From: Archivesica marissinica
Lineage: Eukaryota; Mollusca; Bivalvia; Venerida; Vesicomyidae
Length of the DNA: 64,000 nucleotides
Reading direction: 5' to 3'
Assembly: GCA_014843695.1 (NCBI GenBank)
Contig: JABXNX010000062.1
Span: 1 to 64,000, forward strand
The notes beneath the pieces were generated by a model. It did not search any database. It saw only the letters and a list, made by a program, of their open reading frames with translations, and was not told the origin of the DNA. The first letter of the stretch is position 1; every line of letters starts with the position of its first letter. Made by a program: the position numbers and the translations under genes. This document shows, one piece after another, positions 12,234-24,873 of the stretch.

Positions 12234-12508
12234 CCGTAGCCACACTGAGGCACACCGAGGCAGTTTCCTCGGTTAAAATTTCCAAAGCAAAAAAAATTTG
12301 CAAAATTAAATAAATAAAATGCAAAGGAAATATCCTTTGCTGTATAAAATGTTGACTGTTAGAGCTGAAAGGTCAGTACATAAGTTTACGTCTAAACTCG
12401 TTAAATCAGAAAACGCAGGAAATCGCTTCTGTACCCCAACAATTATAAGGGGGAACATGCCCCCGGACCCCCTAGATTGCCTCGGTTGAAATTAGCCTCT
12501 GGCTACGG
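12234..12508. mobile_element. short DNA transposon with CCGTAGCCA/TGGCTACGG ends, nested in a SINE
   Basis: The ends are exact 9-bp inverted repeats (CCGTAGCCA at 12234-12242, TGGCTACGG at 12500-12508). Inside are CCTCGGTTAAAATTTCC and its near mirror GCCTCGGTTGAAATTAGCC, plus a GGGGGAACATGCCCCCGGAC segment. At about 275 bp with no coding content, it must depend on another element's transposase. It splits a SINE, so it is the younger of the two. Confidence 0.75.
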
Positions 12509-12725
12509 TAATGTTGGGGGTACATGATGTGAGGGAGCTACTCATGCAGGTGGATTGTGGAACATCGGTGGTTCTACTGGGGTTCCCGTCCATCCGTCCG
12601 TCCGTGCCTGAAACACTGCCGACGGGACATCCATGCAGGTCCTTCTTCCAGCAATATATGGATAGTTACCATATGACCGAAGCTCTAAGCTGTTGGTGAG
12701 ACACCCCCACCCGCCCCAATAAATG
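12509..12725 (+). mobile_element. SINE body, 3' part (split by insertion)
   Basis: This continues the SINE that starts at 12146. It includes a (CCGT)n-like run TCCATCCGTCCGTCCGTGCC, GACGGGACATCCATGCAGG and AAGCTGTTGGTGAGACACCC. A short fragment of the same 3' region (GCCTAAGCTGTTGGTGCGAC) recurs at about 26340-26415. Two overlapping open frames on opposite strands here are explained by the SINE. Confidence 0.65.
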
Positions 12726-12866
12726 GTAAGAATTAAAGAGGCAGCTCTAGTCATACGGTGCTTTCATCGAGTAGTCTCGTCCGCTATCAGATTTATTAGC
12801 CAATTATTAGAGCTAAGGAAACACGTACACACTAGCTGCCACACAAATGACACCAACTGTTGAGCC

Positions 12867-14055
12867 GTCACTTCCTCGCCATGCTATGTCGTATAATCAC
12901 TTCCTCGCCATGCTATGTCGTATAATCACTTCCTCGCCATGCTATGTCGTATAATCACTTCCTTACCATGCTATGTCGTATAATCACTTCCTCGCCTTGC
13001 TATGTCGTATAATCACTTCCTTACCATGCTATGTCGTATAATCACTTCCTTACCATTATATGTCGTATAATCACTTCCTTACCATGCTATGCCGTATAAT
13101 CACTTCCTCGCCTTGCTATGTCGTATAATCACTTCCTCTCCATATGTATGTCGTATAATCACTTCCTCGCCTTGCTATGTCGTATAATCACTTCCTTACC
13201 ATGCTATGTCGTATAATCACTTCCTTACCATGCTATGTCGTATAATCACTTCCTCGCCATGCTATGTCGTATAATCACTTCCTCGCCTTGCTATGTCGTA
13301 TAATCACTTCCTTACCATTCTATGTCGTATAATCACTTCCTCTCCATCTCGTATAATCACTTCCTCGCATTGCTATGTTTTATTATCACTTCCTCACCAT
13401 GCTATATCATATAATCACTTCCTCGCACTGCCATGTCGTATAATCACTTCCTCGCCATGCTATGTCGTATAATCACTTCCTCGCCATCTCGTATAATCAC
13501 TTCCTCGCAATGCTATGTTTTATAATCACTTCCTCACCATGCTATATCGTATAATCACTTCCTCGCACTGCTATGTCGTATAATCACTTCCTCGTCATAC
13601 TATGTCTTATAATCACTTCCTCGCCATTCTATGTCTTATAATCACTTCCTCGCCATTATATGTCGTATAATCACTTCCTTACCATGCTATGTCGTATAAT
13701 CACTTCCTCGCCATCTCGTATAATCACTTCCTCGCCATGCTATGTTTTATAATCACTTCCTCACCATGCTATATCGTATAATCACTTCCTCGCACTGCTA
13801 TGTCGTATAATCACTTCCTCGTCATATTATGTCTTATAATCACTTCCTCGCCATCGGTATGTCTTATAATCACTTCCTCGCCATTCTATATCGTATAATC
13901 ACTTCCTCACCATTCTATGTCGTATAATCACTTCCTTACCATGCTATGTCGTATAATCACTTCCTCGCCATCTCGTATAATCACTTCCTCCCCATGATAT
14001 GTCGTATAATAACTTCCTCGCCATGCTATGTCGTATTATCGCTTCCTCGCTATCG
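12867..14055. repeat. satellite, 29-bp phase
   Basis: The 29-bp unit is made of TGCTATGTCGTATAATCACT plus TCCTCGCCA, with a TTACC alternative. Occasional short units skip the GCTATGT part (CCATCTCGTATAATCAC near 13347, 13491, 13712 and 13970). Because 29 is not a multiple of three, frames close quickly here. The array passes without a break into the 30-bp phase. Confidence 0.95.
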
Positions 14056-15945
14056 GTATGTCGTATAATCACTTCCTCGTTATCGGTATGTCGTATAATC
14101 ACTTCCTCGCTATCGGTATGTCGTATAATCACTTCCTCGCTATCGATATGTCGTATAATCACCTCCTCGCCATCGGTATGTGGTATAATCACGTCCTCGC
14201 TATCGATATGTCGTATAATCACTTCCACCCCATTGGTATGTCGTATAATCACTTCCTCGCCATCGATATGTCGTATAATCACTTCCTCGCCATCGATATG
14301 TCGTATAATCACTTCCTCGCCATCGGTATATCGTATCATCACTTCCTCGCCATTGATATGTCGTATAATCACTTCCTCGCCATCGGTATGTCGTATAATC
14401 ACTTCCTCGCCATCGATATGTCGTATAATCACTTCCTCGCCATTGATATGTCGTATAATCACTTCCTCGCTATCGATATGTCGTATAATCACTTCCTCGC
14501 CATTGATATGTCGTATAATCACTTACTCGCCATCGATATGTCGTATAATCACGTCCTCGCCATCGATATGTGGTATAATCACTTCCTCGCTATCGATATG
14601 TCGTATAATCACTTCATCGTCATGTTATGTCGTATAATCACTTCCTCGCCACCGGTATGTCGTATAATCACTTCTTCGCTATCGGTATGTCGTATAATCA
14701 CTTCCTTGCCATTGATATGTCGTATAATCACTTCCTCGCTATCGATATGTCTTATAATCACTTCCTCGCCATCGGTATGTCGTATAATCACTTCCTCGCT
14801 ATCGGTATGTCGTATAATCACTTCCTCGCCATCGGTATGTCGTATAATCACTTCCTCGCCATTGATATGTGGTATAATCACTTCCTCGTCATTGATATGT
14901 CGTATAACCACTTCCTCGCCATTGATATGTGGTATAATCACTTCCTCGCCATTGATATGTGGTATAATCACTTCCTCGCCATTGATATGTCGTATAACCA
15001 CTTCCTCGCCATCGATATGTGGTATGATCACTTCCTCGCCATCGATATGTGGTATAATCACTTCCTCGCCATCGATATGTGGTATGATCACTTCCTCGCC
15101 ATTGATATGTCGTATAACCACTTCCTCGCCATCGATATGTGGTATAATCACTTCCTCGCCATCGATATGTGGTATAACCACTTCCTCGCCATCGATATGT
15201 GGTATGATCACTTCCTCGCCATTGATATGTCGTATAATCACTTCCTCGCCATTAATATGTCGTATAATCACTTCCTCGCCATTGATATGTCGTATAATCA
15301 CTTCCTCGCCATCGATATGTCGTATAATCACTTCCTCGCCATCGATATGTCGTATAATCACTTCCTCGCCATTAATATGTCGTATAATCACTTCCTCGCC
15401 ATCGATATGTCGTATAACACTTCCTCGCCATAATATGTCGTATAATCACTTCCTCGCCATTAATATGTCGTATAATCACGTCCTCGCCATCGATATGTGT
15501 ATATCACTTCCTCGCCATTATATGTCGTATAACCACTTCCTCGCCATTAATATGTCGTATAATCACTTCCTCGCCATTAATATGTCGTATAATCACTTCC
15601 TCGCCATTGATATGTCGTATACAATCCTCGCCATGATATGTCGTATAACCACTTCCTCGCCATTAATATGTCGTATAACCACTTCCTCGCCATTGATATG
15701 TCGTATAATCACTTCCTCGCCATTAATATGTCGTATAATCACTTCCTCGCCATTAATATGTCGTATAATCACTTCCTCGCCATCGATATGTCGTATAATC
15801 ACTTCCTCGCCATTGATATGTCGTATAATCACTTCCTCGCCATTAATATGTCGTATAATCACGTCCTCGCCATTGATATGTCGTATAACCACATCCTCGC
15901 CATTGATATGTGGTATAACCACATCCTCGCCATTGGTATGTGGTA
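14056..15945. repeat. satellite, 30-bp phase
   Basis: The unit is one base longer (CGATATGTCGTATAATCACT plus TCCTCGCCAT), so its period is divisible by three. It contains no stop in several frames, which produces open frames of up to about 650 codons on both strands. They encode monotonous decapeptide repeats such as MSYNHFLAID and are artefacts of the period. From about 14860 the variant GTGGTATAACCAC takes over and leads into the next phase. Confidence 0.95.
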
Positions 15946-18900
15946 TAACGTCCGATTATGGATGTAACCACGTCCGATTATGGATGTAACCACGTCCTCG
16001 CCATTGGTATGTGGTATAACCACGTCCGATTATGGATGTAACCACGTCCTCGCCATTGGTATGTGGTATAACCACGTCCGATTATGGATGTAACCACATC
16101 CTCGCCATTGGTATGTGGTATAACCACGTCCGATTATGGATGTAACCACATCCTCGCCATTGGTATGTGGTATAACGTCCGATTATGGATGTAACCACGT
16201 CCTCGCCATTGGTATGTGGTATAACCACGTCCGATTATGGATGTAACCACATCCTCGCCATTGGTATGTGGTATAACCACGTCCGATTATGGATGTAACC
16301 ACATCCTCGCCATTGGTATGTGGTATAACGTCCGATTATGGATGTAACCACGTCCTCGCCATTGGTATGTGGTATAACCACGTCCGATTATGGATGTAAC
16401 CACGTCCTCGCCATTGGTATGTGGTATAACCACGTCCGATTATGGATGTAACCACGTCCTCGCCATTGGTATGTGGTATAACCACGTCCGATTATGGATG
16501 TAACCACGTCCTCGCCATTGGTATGTGGTATAACCACGTCCGATTATGGATGTAACCACGTCCTCGCCATTGGTATGTGGTATAACGTCCGATTATGGAT
16601 GTAACCACGTCCTCGCCATTGGTATGTGGTATAACGTCCGATTATGGATGTAACCACGTCCGATTATGGATGTAACCACGTCCTCGCCATTGGTATGTGG
16701 TATAACCACGTCCGATTATGGATGTAACCACGTCCTCGCCATTGGTATGTGGTATAACCACGTCCGATTATGGATGTAACCACGTCCTCGCCATTGGTAT
16801 GTGGTATAACCACGTCCGATTATGGATGTAACCACATCCTCGCCATTGGTATGTGGTATAACCACGTCCGATTATGGATGTAACCACGTCCTCGCCATTG
16901 GTATGTGGTATAACGTCCGATTATGGATGTAACCACGTCCTCGCCATTGGTATGTGGTATAACCACGTCCGATTATGGATGTAACCACGTCCTCGCCATT
17001 GGTATGTGGTATAACGTCCGATTATGGATGTAACCACGTCCTCGCCATTGGTATGTGGTATAACCACGTCCGATTATGGATGTAACCACGTCCTCGCCAT
17101 TGTTATGTGGTATAACCACGTCCGATTATGGATGTAACCACATCCTCGCCATTGGTATGTGGTATAACCACGTCCGATTATGGATGTAACCACGTCCTCG
17201 CCATTGGTATGTGGTATAACCACGTCCGATTATGGATGTAACCCATCCTCGCCATTGGTATGTGGTATAACCACGTCCGATTATGGATGTAACCACATCC
17301 TCGCCATTGGTATGTGGTATAACGTCCGATTATGGATGTAACCACGTCCGATTATGGATGTAACCACGTCCTCGCCATTGGTATGTGGTATAACCACGTC
17401 CGATTATGGATGTAACCACGTCCTCGCCATTGTTATGTGGTATAACCACGTCCGATTATGGATGTAACCACATCCTCGCCATTGGTATGTGGTATAACCA
17501 CGTCCGATTATGGATGTAACCACGTCCTCGCCATTGGTATGTGGTATAACCACGTCCGATTATGGATGTAACCAGTACCACATCCTCGCCATTGGTATGT
17601 GGTATAACCACGTCCGATTATGGATGTAACCACATCCTCGCCATTGGTATGTGGTATAACGTCCGATTATGGATGTAACCACGTCCGATTATGGATGTAA
17701 CCACGTCCTCGCCATTGGTATGTGGTATAACCACGTCCGATTATGGATGTAACCACGTCCTCGCCATTGGTATGTGGTATAACCACGTCCGATTATGGAT
17801 GTAACCACATCCTCGCCATTGGTATGTGGTATAACGTCCGATTATGGATGTAACGTCCTCGCCATTGGTATGTGGTATAACCACCACGTCCTCGCCAGGT
17901 ATGTGGTATCCACGTCCGATTGGTATGTGGTATAACGTCCGATTATGGATGTAACCACGTCCTCGCCATTGGTATGTGGTATAACCACGTCCTCGCCATT
18001 GGTATGTGGATAACCACGTCCGATTATGGATGTATCCACGTCCTCGCCATTGGTATGTGGTATAACCACGTCCGATTATGGATGTAACCACGTCCATTGG
18101 TATGTGGTATAACCACGTCCGATTATGGATGTAACCACGTCCGATTATGGATGTAACCACGTCCTCGCCATTGGTATGTGGTATAACCACGTCGATTATG
18201 GATGTAACCACATTGGTATGTGGTATATCGTCCGATTATGGATGTAACCACCGCCATTGGTATGTGGTATAACCACGTCCTCGCCATTGGTATGTGGTAT
18301 AACCACGTCCGATTATGGATGTAACCACATCCTCGCCATTGGTATGTGGTATAACCACGTCCGATTATGGATGTAACCACATCCTCGCCATTGGTATGTG
18401 GTATAACCACGTCCGATTATGGATGTAACCACGTCCTCGCCATTGGTATGTGGTATAACCACGTCCGATTATGGATGTAACCACATCCTCGCCATTGGTA
18501 TGTGGTATAACCACGTCCGATTATGGATGTAACCACATCCTCGCCATTGGTATGTGGTATAACGTCCGATTATGGATGTAACCACGTCCTCGCCATTGGT
18601 ATGTGGTATAACCACGTCCGATTATGGATGTAACCATGTCCTCGCCATTGGTATGTGTATAACCACATCCTCGCCATTGGTATGTGGTATAACGTCCGAT
18701 TATGGATGTAACCACGTCCTCGCCATTGGTATGTGGTATAACGTCCGATTATGGATGTAACCACGTCCTCGCCATTGGTATGTGGTATACCACGTCCTCG
18801 CCATTGGTATGTGGTATAACCACGTCCTCGCCATTGGTATGTGGTATAACCACGTCCGATTATGGATGTAACCACTTCCTCGCCATTGGTATGTGGTATA

Positions 18901-19757
18901 ACCACATCCTCGCCATTGGTATGTGGTATAACCACGTCCGATTATGGATGTAACCACGTCCTCGCCATTGGTATGTGGTATAACGTCCGATTATGGATGT
19001 AACCACGTCCTCGCCATTGGTATGTGGTATAACCACGTCCGATTATGGATGTAACCACGTCCTCGCCATTGGTATGTGGTATAACGTCCGATTATGGATG
19101 TAACCACGTCCTCGCCATTGGTATGTGGTATAACGTCCGATTATGGATGTAACCACATCCTCGCCATTGGTATGTGGTATAACCACGTCCGATTATGGAT
19201 GTAACCACGTCCTCGCCATTGGTATGTGGTATAACCACGTCCGATTATGGATGTAACAACGTCCTCGCCATTGGTATGTGGTATAACCACGTCCGATTAT
19301 GGATGTAACAACGTCCTCGCCATTGGTATGTGGTATAACGTCCGATTATGGATGTAACCACATCCTCGCCATTGGTATGTGGTATAACGTCCGATTATGG
19401 ATGTAACCACGTCCTCGCCATTGGTATGTGGTATAACCACGTCCGATTATGGATGTAACCACATCCTCGCCATTGGTATGTGGTATAACGTCCGATTATG
19501 GATGTAACCACGTCCTCGCCATTGGTATGTGGTATAACGTCCGATTATGGATGTAACCACGTCCTCGCCATTGGTATGTGGTATAACCACGTCCGATTAT
19601 GGATGTAGCCACGTCCTCGCCATTGGTATGTGGTATAACCACGTCCGATTATGGATGTAGCCACGTCCTCGCCATTGGTATGTGGTATAACGTCCGATTA
19701 TGGATGTAACCACGTCCTCGCCATTGGTATGTGGTATAACCACGTCCGATTATGTAA
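15946..19757. repeat. satellite, 52-bp compound phase
   Basis: About 75 units combine a 30-bp part (CCTCGCCATTGGTATGTGGT plus ATAACCACGT) with a 22-bp part, CGTCCGATTATGGATGTAAC plus CA. The shorter part starts and ends like the 30-bp part and can be read as a shortened, diverged copy. A 49-bp version drops CAC. At 16640-16680, 17335-17365 and 17680-17700 the 22-bp part occurs twice in a row. 17860-18260 is scrambled by several short deletions. The array ends at 19757. Confidence 0.95.
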
Positions 19758-19964
19758 CAATGTGTTACCTTAATTGATATCAATATTTATATTACTTACG
19801 AATTAAATTAACAACTCGACCATAACATGTTAACAGGAGTGCATAACAGTTTTTCTTTTCTCATTCATTGAACCAACGTAGGCCTATTGGAGCTGCTACC
19901 AGGGGTTGAGACGGGGGTTCTCCTTCACAAAATAGGTGGGGTGTGTGGGCTGGCCTAGTAAACC

Positions 19965-20106
19965 TGACTAACATTAGACATATCTAGCAAATTCTTAACC
20001 CTACTTTAGACATATATAACAAATATTGACCCTACATTAGACATATCTAACACATCTTAACTCTACTTTAGACATATCTAGCAAATCTTGACTCTACTTT
20101 AGACAG
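19965..20106. repeat. four-copy tandem repeat, about 32 bp
   Basis: The unit is of the form CTTTAGACATATCTAGCAAA followed by TCTTGACTCTA. Copies differ at several sites. Confidence 0.8.
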
Positions 20107-20237
20107 ATCGGAAAAACAATTGGAAAAACTTCACATGAGCTTGATCTATATCCGGGACCATTAAATAAAATAGAATCACATATTTCACTTTAATTGTCAC
20201 TCTATGCTAGAAGGATTTACCAAATGTCTATCTTATA

Positions 20238-20600
20238 TACTTTGGAATGAAATAATGACAATTCTGCGCCTAACTTAGATTGATGCGGATAAAAACCCAC
20301 CCATACTCTCGATTGAAATGGTGACAATCCTGCCCCTAGTTTAGACTGATGCGGATAAAACCTACACATACTCTCGATTGAAATGGTGACAATCCTGCCC
20401 CTAGTTTAGACGGATGCGGATAAAACCTACACATGTATACTGTCGACTGAAATGGTGAAAATCCTGTCCCTAGTTTAGACGGATGCAGATAAAACCTACA
20501 CATACTCCGAGTGAAATAATGAAAAATTTACCACTAATTTAGATTGATGCGGAGAAACCCCTACCTTAACTCCAGACTGAAATGGTTAACATCAATGGCC
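20238..20600. repeat. five-copy tandem repeat, 60-68 bp
   Basis: Each unit contains GAAATGGTGACAATCCTGCC, CCTAGTTTAGACTGATGCGG and ATAAAACCTACACATACTC. The outer copies are more diverged than the middle ones. Confidence 0.85.
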
Positions 20601-20727
20601 TTCTAGACTGAAGTTAAATGGTGAAACACATATTCCGGGGGGGGGGGCGCACATCCACAGTTACCATTAGCCTACTTATGAAGACTTCCCCGGGTTTTAA
20701 TATGGAACATATTAATAATATGTACAA

Positions 20728-20815
20728 ACTGGGGGTTCTACCGAATATTCGAATAATCGAATACCTTGCCGACCGAATATTCGAATAGTTTACTCGTTAT
20801 TCGTTGCCACCCCTA
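20728..20815. mobile_element. fragment of a hAT-like element end
   Basis: The segment has repeated ATTCGAATA palindromes and ends in TCGTTGCCACCCCTAG. Its reverse complement, CTAGGGGTGGCAACGA, resembles hAT-type terminal repeats known from many animals. No second end or transposase frame is seen, so this is a remnant at best. Confidence 0.4.
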
Positions 20816-23115
20816 GTAGGCCCTACAAACTGTACATATATGTACGCCTACTGTTGAAAATGTGTCTTCAAACGTAGTCAGTAAATGTACTGCATTATGT
20901 TACATCTGACCCGGAAATGTTGGCTTGGTGTGGAATGCCATAAATGCGATGCATTGTGTCGTATGATTAATAGGTTCTCGTTCATTCATAAATGTATGTC
21001 CTCCATTCAGGAGTATATAAGGACATATGCATTCATTTACAGCAAGTTGCATACCAACGTTTCATATATCATTGTTTACATGCAGTTAGAAGAATTCTAG
21101 TATTAGTATACTAACACAGTGCCCCACAACAATCAGGCGCAATAATGAATCTCGTAACACTATTAGTATAGTGTCAACAGTCACAATACCACCAAATGTA
21201 ATCTTCTTGTTTTGTTATTTAATTCTTTTTCGAAATCAACTGGCAGAAAGATTAACCTAAATATTTTAAGGTCTTTGAATGGACCTACTTTTTTCTATTG
21301 TATGCTATTGAATGTATAAGTGTATTTGGCCTGTTGCCCGGGGATTATTTGGAATATTATCAAGGTCGTTGTTTGACGTCTGTTATTAATTACGTTTCAG
21401 TATTTAAGTTTTGGAAAGCTTCCTAAATTTCTCAGAGTATTTCGTCATCAAAACAAAAAACATGAGATCTTAGGGGGTGTTTTAAGAAGCATACCAAGAG
21501 CGTAAACCAATCCTGTTACTTAAGTCGTCTACAAGGATGTGTCTGCGCATACCTCTATATATTGGTTGATACTGTAGCTAGCGTGACGATATTAAAACAA
21601 TTTCACATAAGGTGATGCGACGTTCGATAAGTTTCTACGCTTCGTAGTTTCATGATCCCCGCGTTATAATGGGTGCGTTTGTTTGTATTCAAATTTGGAA
21701 ATGACAGGTCATGTCAGGTCACATGGCGGATGTACGTACGTCCATTAATGATAGAAAAGCATTCATTATCTGACAACATTAGTTTCTTTTAGAATTAAAC
21801 AAACAGGACAATCTGCAATGTAGTAGATATGTTTATGGTTTTTGATAGTTCTTCAACGATTAAAACTATTTCACTCTGTAAATAGATTAAAAAATATATG
21901 TAGGCCTAGGCCTAATTAAAATAGGACATCGAATGATGTTCTAGATAAGTAGCATAGATATAAACACATTTGGAAATAAACAGCTGTATAAAGCATCCAT
22001 CAAATTTCTTTATGCAAAAACTCGAATAATAAAATGAATGGGTTGTCAACTTGTCATGCTCGAGTTGTAATACAATATAACCACCCCCCCCCCCACACAC
22101 ACACAATATATAATAAGTTTATTCAGAATGGATGTGGGTGTATATCTAGGCTGTATTAGTCTACAGGCGCGTCGCTAGGCAGATATCCGGAAGCCCAATT
22201 TTGTCAACTTTAAGAAAAATGTAATCTATTTCGGTATCATAAATAATTTGTCTTCGGAAAGTAGACTCCATATAAATATTTGAAAAGGATATCCAATTAT
22301 TCCTATTTCTACCTACACACCTGAACATGAATTTAAAAGCTGTCAATTACTGCTATTTTTGTTATAAAGCCACATAGACCTACTAAACTGATTTAAACAA
22401 TATTTGATGGAAAAAATACATAGAATGTAGGATATTGCATCTACGTTCTGAACATTTTCTTGGGGTGCATGACCATGTATAGACCCCCCCCCCCCCATAT
22501 ATAGCGACATCGATCGCTTCGCTAACTCATCTACATCCCATCCAACGTGTGTTTCCACACCAGGCAGCCCTGGCGGAGACACTGATCTATTATATCGTGC
22601 TGTTGTGTTCAGTCTCCTTAACAGGTATCATGTAGGCCCTACATTCCGGGGCTTATACAAACCAATACTTGTACCGATCTAAACAGTCTTAGATACCGAC
22701 CCCAAATATACGTCGTTTTGTGAACACAATATGGCGTGGTAATGCATGTAGCAGATCATGGGCGGAAGCTTGGCTTTGATATATGTGTAGACACCATTAA
22801 TATAGAGGTAATCGGGCATCTCCCATAGACAATTTTGAAAGTATATATATATTGTCGCAGTAGCATGCTGGGACAGCTTACATCATGTTTTGGCGAGACA
22901 TAAGGAACATATTTTTGCAGTACTGAAAATGTTCTCAACTATGAATTAAAATGTAATGAAATACCGATTTATTTATATATTCGTAAGTTCGCTGCATACC
23001 TTACACCTCCACATCCTTACCATTCATTGTTAACGAAAATATGTAGGCAGTAAGCACATTAATTTCTTTGCTATTATGTATGGAGAAACGAAGAGAGCCG
23101 AACGGACGAAATATT
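20816..23115. other. 2.3 kb AT-rich sequence without genes
   Basis: It contains homopolymer runs (C-run and AC-run at 22082-22105, C-run at 22484-22497) but no tandem array, no element ends and no frame longer than about 80 codons. None of the small frames shows domain-like composition or splice-site support. Confidence 0.5.
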
Positions 23116-23122
23116 ATTCTAG

Positions 23123-23287
23123 CACAGGAACTTGAAATTGTATCCATAAGCCACCAAAGGTCTCGTACCTCTATACTAGGACACCCCCATCTATGTAATG
23201 TATATCTAGTATTTAATAGAGGGGGGTGTCCTAGGATAGAGGTACGAGACCTTTGGTTGCTTATGGATAAAATTTCAAGCTCCTGTG
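23123..23287. mobile_element. foldback MITE, 165 bp, with 7-bp target duplication
   Basis: Two arms of about 65 bp are near-perfect reverse complements: CACAGGAACTTGAAATTGTA at the left, AAATTTCAAGCTCCTGTG at the right. They share a GGTCTCGTACCTCTATACTA inner part and enclose a loop of about 35 bp. ATTCTAG occurs directly outside both ends (23116-23122 and 23288-23294), a clean 7-bp target duplication. There is no coding capacity. Overlapping open frames on both strands are a side effect of the palindrome. Confidence 0.88.
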
Positions 23288-23463
23288 ATTCTAGTAAACA
23301 TATGATAATGCATTTTGCAACAATGTTCATTGCAATGTTCATTGAGTATATTAAAAGGTTAAACAGATTGAATTTCTTTACTGAACTACTTGGGTAATAG
23401 TGGTTTTGTATTGAATACATGCCACTGCATGTGCCATACTGTTACATGGGGTATGTGGTATCG

Positions 23464-23587
23464 TAGCCGGGTGTCTCAATGGCGTGTACGTGGTGTGTGT
23501 ATCGTCGCTATGGGCTGCCCACGTAGCCGGTCGTCTCAATGACGTATACGTATACGTGGTGTGTTTATCGTCGCTATGGGCTGCCCA
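23464..23587. repeat. direct duplication of about 62 bp
   Basis: Two copies of a unit running from GTAGCCGG(G/T)(T/C)GTCTCAATG to TATCGTCGCTATGGGCTGCC. The second copy has an extra ACGTAT. The CGTCGCTA..GCCCA part resembles the 3' region of SINE family A on the minus strand, so the duplication may have arisen in an old SINE. Confidence 0.65.
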
Positions 23588-23699
23588 CGAGACGTCAGGT
23601 TAAAGTCCCATCTCTCCCAGGAGAGGAATCTACATACATAGGTTATATCTTCTTCTTAATCCTGTTCACACACTGTATATCATCAAAGACAATATAGTG

Positions 23700-23805
23700 A
23701 AATGAAACATTGTGTAGACTAAAGTCCCATCTGAATGACTGTTAATATCATTATGGTCAGACGGAGGACGAACCGGTGTTAACCACTGGACCACTGTATA
23801 TTCAA
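23700..23805 (-). mobile_element. SINE family A head fragment, decayed
   Basis: The minus strand shows a degenerate tRNA-like head (CCAGTGGTTAACACCGGTTCG) and the GACCATAATGATATTAACAG and CATTCAGATGGGACTTTAG body motifs. Confidence 0.6.
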
Positions 23806-24243
23806 TTCAATTATTCTTTATTAACTCAGATCATTTACATGACATATGAGTATACATGTAATTAGTTAACAGAAGTTGTGACACGGATTGATATATAAAT
23901 AATAAAGAGCATAGGAGAGAGAAGAGTCAAGTTTGGAGATGGGAAAAAAGAGCGGGAAATTCTATTATTTTGTTTTGTTTTATTTACTTATTTGTTTGAT
24001 TGTATTATGATTGATTTGAATATAACTATAGCTATATATAACTAGTACTTCGCAAAGTAATTTATTTCCAAGACACTTCCCATTTGGTGACACTGGTTCC
24101 CAACTGGTGGAAACATCTCTGAGTAGTGTATCCTCTATCTGTGGTTGCTGTCAGCCATGGATATGTCACGTTGACTAGTAATGACTACTACACCATATGG
24201 ATTCAAATTGACTTTCTTTGTCTTTCAGATGGAACTTTAATAA

Positions 24244-24360
24244 ACCGAAGTCGAGCCCCTCTCAGGCTGTGTCTGTTTATATAAAGGAAAGGTGTTGTTA
24301 GGTAAACTGCCCACCGGAAAACAAACACAAACACAAACAAAAACAAACAAACAAACAAAC
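24244..24360 (+). mobile_element. fragment of SINE family B plus (AAAC)n tract
   Basis: GTCGAGCCCCTCTCAGGCTG and GGAAAGGTGTTGTTAGGTAA, then ACTGCCCACCGG, match the body of the SINE at 53899. A tract of AAAC repeats (about 24318-24360) follows and abuts the next SINE. Confidence 0.65.
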
Positions 24361-24361
24361 T

Positions 24362-24832
24362 GATCTGTAGTCCCAGGTTCGATACCCCGTCTGACCCTAA
24401 TACAATTAACAGTCTTTCAGATGGGACATTAAACCGAGGTCTCGTGTCGGTGCTTTACACCGTGCACGTAAAAGAACCAGAAGAGACTCTGGAATGTCTC
24501 TGTCTGTATCATTGCACTATCCTCCAAAAATCTAAAATGACTAATCTCTTCAGGAGGCGTCGCTCAGGTGGGCAACACGCTGGACTGGTAATCCAGGGAT
24601 CGCAGGTTATCTCCCGTCAGACCATAATAAAATTAAGTCTTTCAGATGGGACTTTAAACCGAGGTCTCGTGTCGGTGCTTTACACCGTGCATGCAAAATA
24701 ATCAGAGAAGACTCTGGAATGTCTCTATCTGTATCATTGCACTATCCTCCAAAAATCTAAAATAACTAATCTCTTCAGGAGGCGTCGCTCATATGGGCAA
24801 CCGGTAGCGACGATAAATAAACGTAAAACACA
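24362..24832 (+). mobile_element. SINE family A dimer
   Basis: Two family A copies lie head to tail on the plus strand. The first has a shortened head (GATCTGTAGTCCCAGGTTCG) and stops at AGGAGGCGTCGCTCA. It is fused directly to the second at GGTGGGCAACACGCTGGACT, so the second copy lacks the first third of its head. The second copy continues to the usual tail ATAAACGTAAAACACACAC. The join looks like recombination or template switching between two copies. Confidence 0.85.
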
Positions 24833-24873
24833 CACATATTGACTTTGCCGCTCTTGTAATTAATACATACTGA

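Noticed and set aside
14028..15989. Open frame of about 650 codons made of decapeptide repeats, with long frames on the other strand too
   Set aside because: The 30-bp period is divisible by three and the unit lacks stops in several frames on both strands. Neighbouring 29-bp units break it at once. There is no signal peptide or domain.
12867..19757. CRISPR-like regular repeats
   Set aside because: Units abut without distinct spacers, and the surroundings are plainly an animal genome with introns and SINEs.
23001..23420. Overlapping 109- and 139-codon frames on opposite strands
   Set aside because: Both run through the foldback MITE, whose palindrome opens both strands. No family features.
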